Shown here in pieces: positions 59,601 to 64,000 of a stretch of 64,000 nucleotides of DNA. The notes below the pieces were generated by a model, which did no database searches, had not been told where the DNA came from, and saw only the letters and a list, made by a program, of their open reading frames with translations. The DNA lies in NCBI RefSeq assembly GCF_000004195.4, contig NC_030680.2, forward strand, positions 139,313,545 through 139,377,544. The letters run 5' to 3'. Position 1 is the stretch's first letter. The number at the start of each line of letters is the position of its first letter. The position numbers were made by a program, and so were the translations under genes. The stretch is from Xenopus tropicalis. Its lineage: Eukaryota > Chordata > Amphibia > Anura > Pipidae.

Positions 59601-62585
59601 GATGGCGGGGGGCTCACTGTCTCCCTCCAGCTGTGTTTTCTGATTACCCAAAGCGAGCAGCTGGCCGACAGAGTATTTACATAGAGATAAATACATTGGA
59701 AATGATTATGAGAAGCCTAATGAGCTTAGCAGTAATGACTGCCCATTGTAGCATGGAAATAACTCTCCGTGAATTGCAGGCTGATGGCGATGAGATCCCA
59801 GAGCATTAAATCTATAAAGAGCTTAATCATATGGAGGAGTTTGTTTGCCTCATTGTTTTAAGTGGAATTCTATTCGGAATGTTAAACAGAAGAGATTTAT
59901 AGGGATACTACGGCCAGAGTCACATGGGGAGAATTAACGTTAGAATATGGTTGTGCAGCTGCTATATGGCAAGTTTCTGGGGCCTCTTCATTGGTTTATC
60001 ATTGGTTTATATTATCCTCAGTGAACAGCACCATGTACCAACAGTGATGGAGATTTCTATTTTCTAACATGGTTTCCGACTTGCCAAACAGCTCTGCTCA
60101 AGACCGACTAACAGGGGAGCGGGTGGCCATAAAGAAGCTTCTTCGTCCGTTCCAGTCATTGGTTCATGCCAAGAGAGCCTATCGAGAGCTTCGCCTTCTA
60201 AAGCACATGAAGCATGAGAATGTAAGTCCCTCCCCCTTCCGCCATCTTGATGCAAGTTTCTCTCTCCATATTTCTGGGGATATTATAAATTGTTCAATGT
60301 GTGAAACTTAGGATAGGTGGAATTATCATGCATAAGAAGGATAAAGCTACTTCCAAGAAAGTCTTTAATTGTTTATAGTTTGCCTTTCACTGATTGGCTG
60401 TACCACCAGTTGTTTTATGGGATCCCAGAGTATAAGTGATATAGCCAAAGCTTGGGACTAACTGGGGTACAATTTGGGGAGAGTGTTTAGTTGTTAGAAG
60501 GCAGTACCCTGAGTTCTCCCACTATCTCATCTATCATGTAGGCTTATCTTTCCCTTTGTCCAGGGCATCTCCCCCTGTTGACATTGCCCACATGGTTGGG
60601 TAGCATTGTCAGAATTGGCCAAAAAAACCCACCAAATTTGAGCATGTTTGTCCAGTTTAAGTGGAAGGGCAATTCACAGTGAGAGGGTAATAAGTACAGC
60701 CATTCACAACATTTGGTACACCGGCTTATAAAATTGATGGCACTGAGTTGGCATTTTGGCCAACTGAAAAGTGCCACAATCCACGTCCTTGAACTTCTGT
60801 TCATCTGAATGGGACAACCTGAAGGCTCTAGTGCAGCCCAAAAATGTGCAGGTTTCAGTAAATGGAGGAATCAGAAGGTGAATTGCGACTCTTTAAGCTT
60901 GTTAAATCCCCAGGCCTGAGTGCCACATGTCCTCAGCCCTAATTAACCAAGATTGAATTGGATATTTAGTGCATCATGGGTAGCACTATGACTGTAATAC
61001 TGGACAAGCAGCAATAACATTCTGATCTGCCAGTTTCCCAGTTAGTCTATGGATGAAGCACAAAAGAAATCACTTTGTTCTGTAGGCTGCCCACCATCCA
61101 AGCCGCTAGACAAATAAGAGAACAGACAATTAGACACAATGCAGAGAATCATTGGAGGACACTTTGGAGGCAGCCAAGATTTCTGTAGCGAGAGCTGATG
61201 AACTTTTATTCTCATTTTTATTCCCAATTCTCTGTTCCTTTTTCACAGGTCATTTCTCTCCTTAACGTCTTCACTCCAGACGAGTCGATGGAAACCTTTC
61301 AGACATTGTAAGTGCCAGTTCTTAAATGGACCAAAAATACGTGACTGCGGACAATTCTATTGAAAGTTTACTGTATTTTCTGTTCTAAAGGCGTCATGTT
61401 GCATATAATTATCACTGATATTGTATTGTGCTTACAGTGCAACATTCTTGCCATATTTCAGGAACAAGAGCTCTTCTCTTAACAAAGCTTAGGAGATCAA
61501 GCATAGTTACCTATTGTAGGGATTGTAGGTGTGTATGTGAAACTGACCCCTAGCTGCTCATATCCTGGTACAGTCACAGTTGGTATATAGATAATTTGTA
61601 GAAAAATTAGAGAGGAGAAGTTGGGGAGCTGAGAGGGGGTAAAGGGGTTTTAGAGACATAAAATAGGATAGGACAGAGAGGGAACAGCATAAGAAAATAT
61701 GCTGAAGTGAATACAAAATGTAATGATGAAGGATAGACAGTCAGTAGGGGAAAGGAGTACATAAGGGGAGAATGGGAAAATATGTATGAAGAGAGAGGAG
61801 ATTACTATAGGGCAGTGGATGAAATGGGGAGAGAGGTATTGGGGAGTGGGAGCAGAAAGGAAGAACAAATATGGGGGGAAAATGTACAGCAAAAAATGGG
61901 GTTGATAAGGTAGAGGAAAAAGAAGTTGATGAGAATGATGGGGTTGAGAGAGAAGGGAGAGGAAGATAGCGGAGGGGTCCCAGAGTAAGACAAGGAAAAG
62001 AAAGCTGGGAAGAAGAGAAACAAAGAACAGGAGAGACAAAGGGAGAAGTAACAGAAAATGAAAATGCATCAACCTCCTTGTATATGAATTCAGGTGATGT
62101 TGGTCACTTCCATGTTCCAATCAAACCACACCAATTCTGCCCAGACCACACCCTATCAACCCAGGCCACACCCTAACCCAGACAAGCCATGCCCCCTGCT
62201 CCTCCCCTTCAGCCGAGTTCACCCGTCTGAAACTGATTAAAGAAAAAAGAACAGTGCAATATGCAGGAAAATATATTTAGGTGCATGGGCCCTTTGTCTA
62301 GAGTAATTATTGGGCCATACCAAACCAGTTCCACCCTGAAGCAGTACCAAGTGATATTCACAGTCCCAACCACATGTCGTAGATATGCCCTAGGAAATAA
62401 TCATTTTTATTACAAACCTGTGCTGGTCTTGGTTTCCCATTATCAACCCACTGACAGCTGTCCTTGTTTCCAGTTACCTGGTTATGCCCTTTATTGCTGT
62501 TGACTTAAGCCGGGTCATGAGAATGCAAAGACTCAATCACAGCACCATAGTGTATCTTCTCTACCAGATCCTGCGGGGCCTGCAG
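56565..62585 (+). CDS. mapk13: p38 MAP kinase, gamma/delta subtype (probably MAPK13, else MAPK12), 5' four exons
   Basis: Serine/threonine kinase of the stress-activated p38 pathway, phosphorylated by MKK3/6 in the family. Coding exons 56565-56683, 60092-60221, 61249-61307 and 62474-62585 join to 420 nt, 140 residues. Seen: glycine loop GSGAYG (32-37), V-A-I-K with catalytic Lys54, AKRAYREL with helix-C Glu72, gatekeeper Met107 in FYLVMPF. A methionine gatekeeper separates p38 gamma/delta from alpha/beta, which have Thr. For MAPK13: the same N-terminal spacing as human p38-delta, KGFYxQDxNKT, and no Gly in the hinge (I-A-V-D). For MAPK12: YRDL and FTPDE. Human p38-delta has a one-residue deletion after the hinge that is absent here. 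The symbol is the likelier of two. The start has a strong context (caccATGG). The HRD, DFG and TGY motifs lie beyond 64,000, so the gene is incomplete by window edge. Intron phases are 2, 0, 2, 0. Confidence 0.88.
56690..57572. other. Intron 1, left part
   Basis: Intronic sequence before the T2-type MITE. No repeats with clear ends and no exon-like ORF were seen. Confidence 0.6.
57573..57917. mobile_element. T2/Kolobok-type MITE in intron 1
   Basis: Left end TTAAAGGGGAACTC, right end GGAGTTCCCCTTTAA, both including a TTAA target site. TTAA duplication and TTAAAGG ends are the known signature of the T2 family of Xenopus MITEs (Kolobok superfamily). 345 bp, no transposase. Confidence 0.9.
57918..58587. 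other. Intron 1, middle part
   Basis: Intronic sequence between two MITEs. 58300-58520 is fairly complex; the minus-strand ORF there is unsupported. Confidence 0.5.
58588..58888. mobile_element. GGTGGCCATACACG-family MITE in intron 1
   Basis: Left end cttaaggtggtcatacatta, right end cccgtgtatggccgccttta, inverse complements. Interior blocks gagccaatgtggtccccaat and gaccctagggccaagtaatc match other family members. A further fragment lies at about 59193-59280. Confidence 0.75.
59560..59885. other. Candidate conserved element in intron 1
   Basis: Complex, repeat-free sequence about 200-500 nt upstream of exon 2 with cctaatgagcttagcag, cattaaatctataaag and cttaatcatatgg motifs (homeodomain/POU-type cores). 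A possible intronic enhancer, judged only from texture. Confidence 0.3.
60092..60221 (+). CDS. p38 kinase coding exon 2
   Basis: Acceptor ccaaacag ends at 60091; donor gtaagt starts at 60222. 130 nt encode the end of Cys40 to Asn83, with VAIKKL (catalytic Lys54), RPFQS and RELRLLKHM. The reading frame open upstream of the acceptor is intronic. Confidence 0.95.
60222..61248. other. Intron 2
   Basis: 1,027 bp, phase 0, gtaagt..tttcacag. No transposon ends recognised. Confidence 0.85.
61249..61307 (+). CDS. p38 kinase coding exon 3
   Basis: Acceptor tttttcacag, donor gtaagt at 61308. 59 nt encode Val84 to Thr102 and two bases of Phe103 ([17 protein letters not shown] then Q-T). FTPDE is shared with human p38-gamma; human p38-delta has FTPAS. 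Too short to be found as an ORF. Confidence 0.93.
61308..62473. other. Intron 3 with a polypurine field
   Basis: 1,166 bp, phase 2, gtaagt..tttccag. 61590-62060 is strongly purine-rich on the plus strand (gagaggagaag-type sequence), which leaves a long pyrimidine-coded ORF on the minus strand (61650-62120) that is not a gene. Confidence 0.85.
62474..62585 (+). CDS. p38 kinase coding exon 4
   Basis: Acceptor cttgtttccag, donor gtaaga at 62586. 112 nt complete Phe103 and run to Gln140: YLVMPF with gatekeeper Met107, then I-A-V-D-L at the hinge, then [10 protein letters not shown] of helix E. Phase 0 at the end. The next exon (YIHxAxIIHRD in the family) was not found before 64,000. Confidence 0.94.
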
Positions 62586-63677
62586 GTAAGATGAGGCAAA
62601 ATACATCACTTTAATACTCTTTATCTTTGTAATATAAGTAACTAGCCCTCATTAAGTGATGTGTAATATATATGTGTTTCAGAAACAGTGATTATTATGT
62701 TTTATTACAGACTTTTTCATAGTTAATGTTTGTGCGTTTTCAATCAGTTTTGTCCCCTGATGCAGCCAAATGGCTCAGGCTGTATTCCCCTGATTGGTAA
62801 CTCCAGTCTACTGGTGGCCCAATGGCAAATGAATAGGTTGAAGAAGTAGAAGCCAATCAGTGCTGTAGAGAGACGAGGTGTGTTGGCCCAAGGTCCAAGG
62901 TTAGCAGATAAATTCACTGAGGGGTGCTTAACAAATTGCCTTGTGTTTTTGTTCGGGGTCCCAAGTGCATATATATATTCCCCAGTGTGCGTTTTCAAAA
63001 TGGCAACAAGCTCCTCAGTGGGTGAACTGCCAATGACATTATTTTCCTTCATCTCATTACAGTTTGTTAAGGTACATTTAGGGACATATTATAGGTGGTT
63101 GACATATTATAGATGAAGAAACATTGGCCATCTTGGTTATTCCAGAATGGATGGTTCCTGTGATTTTTACATTAATAAATGTTTGATACATAACAGATGT
63201 GGGACTGTTTTCAGTTATAGGATAATGTAGAGACAGATCCATAAAGGCAGACTGAAGATTTGATAAGACACAGGCTCAGCATATACATATGATATGAAGA
63301 TATCTAGCTAAAGCTTAGAATGGAAGACAATGCTGGGGTACGATGTAAATCTGCACTGAATGAAAAGGGAAAGTATATACCGATCTTCATTATAAGCCCA
63401 AGAGGATTCTACTTGTACTTTCTTTCTTTATTGGCCGGGACAAGTGGACCATTGTTTTCACATTTATTCTCACCCCACCTATAGTTGCTCTAAAAATAGG
63501 CCAGAAGGCAGTAGAATATATATTAAAAGAATTTCATTTACACATGGGACATATTTGCCCAGTCCCCGGTCAGCCCAGTTGACAGCAACATCCACCAGGC
63601 CACGCCAAGACTCCCTCCATAACTACAGCCACTATCCAGGGAGCTTAACCTAATTTATGTCCTGAAATTCTTGTGAA
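62586..63677. other. Intron 4, start
   Basis: Intronic sequence, no exon 5 candidate seen. A plus-strand ORF at 62880-63116 and its minus-strand shadow are unsupported. Confidence 0.7.
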
Positions 63678-63974
63678 TAGTGATGAGCGAATCTGTCCTG
63701 TTTCGGTTCGCCATAAAATTCGCAAAACGGCAATAAAATTTACGAAAACGACGCACTATTTTTTTGTTTCTTTGCTGCGACTGCGCCCATTTTGCCGCAA
63801 CCGCGCCCAATTTGATGCAATCGCGCCCAATTTGACATGTGACAAAAGAAATTCCGCACAATTAATTTTTTTTGCGGCAAATATTCACAGAAGTTTCGCG
63901 AAACAATTCGCCAATGGCGAAATGCAGAAATTCGGTGCAAATCCATGCCTGGCGAAAAAATTCGCTCATCGCTA
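63678..63974. mobile_element. hAT-type MITE with perfect 8-bp duplication in intron 4
   Basis: Ends TAGTGATGAGCGAAT and ATTCGCTCATCGCTA. Flanks cttgtgaa at 63670-63677 and 63975-63982 are identical. The interior is rich in cgaa/ttcg words and in gcgcccaattt triplets (63786-63836). 297 bp. ORFs on both strands across it are by-products. Confidence 0.9.
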
Positions 63975-64000
63975 CTTGTGAAAATAGTAGGACAGCCAAT

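Noticed and set aside
60069..60311. Exon 2 starting at the ATG at 60069 or running past 60221
   Set aside because: The acceptor at 60091 and donor at 60222 restore the p38 sequence exactly; the extra residues are intron translation.
61650..62120. 156-codon hydrophobic minus-strand ORF resembling a membrane protein
   Set aside because: It lies in intron 3 opposite a polypurine tract; pyrimidine-rich codons give Leu, Phe, Ser and Pro by composition alone.
63673..63981. 102-codon ORF near the right edge as kinase exon 5
   Set aside because: It is the interior of a hAT-type MITE with a perfect 8-bp duplication and has no HRD motif.

Overview
The window is vertebrate nuclear DNA, almost certainly from a clawed frog (Xenopus; X. 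tropicalis is my best guess). The coding signal is eukaryotic: short exons with GT..AG borders, encoding a p38-type MAP kinase. The non-coding DNA is crowded with short non-autonomous DNA transposons of kinds common in Xenopus: a T2/Kolobok-type MITE bounded by TTAA, hAT-type MITEs with 8-bp target-site duplications, Harbinger-like MITEs with TAA duplications, and L2-like LINE tails. There is no bacterial, phage or CRISPR content.

Layout. Positions 1-5,000 are non-coding with two small minisatellites. Around 4,960-5,470 a GC- and CpG-rich block looks like the promoter and first exon of an unidentified minus-strand gene running left. From 5.5 to 55 kb I find no exon I can defend. This stretch holds tandem arrays separated by MITEs and by islands of complex, repeat-free sequence that look like candidate conserved non-coding elements. 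The main arrays have units of 24 bp (9.2 kb), 48 bp (24.3-25.8 kb), 29 bp (43.9 kb), about 112 bp (39-40 kb) and 80 bp (49.8 kb). An 82-bp unit forms four separate arrays, at 17.1, 20.2, 31.0 and 45.1 kb.

The right end (56,565 to beyond 64,000) is the 5' part of a plus-strand p38 MAP kinase gene. Four coding exons of 119, 130, 59 and 112 nt give the first 140 residues: glycine loop, catalytic lysine, helix-C glutamate, and a methionine gatekeeper typical of the gamma/delta subtypes (MAPK13 more likely than MAPK12). The catalytic HRD/DFG/TGY part lies past the window. Two Harbinger-like MITEs sit just upstream. The farther one carries, inverted, a 55-nt segment 53/55 identical to sequence about 110-165 nt upstream of the kinase start codon.

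Most unusual features: (1) the four 82-bp arrays, about 80 units in all, each unit with a canonical G-quadruplex motif, two arrays on each strand; (2) the apparent capture of kinase 5' sequence by a MITE; (3) a ~500-bp near-perfect CpG-bearing palindrome at 37.05-37.55 kb; (4) two unrelated MITEs whose interiors have expanded into minisatellites. Identities and copy numbers are by eye; no database was searched.
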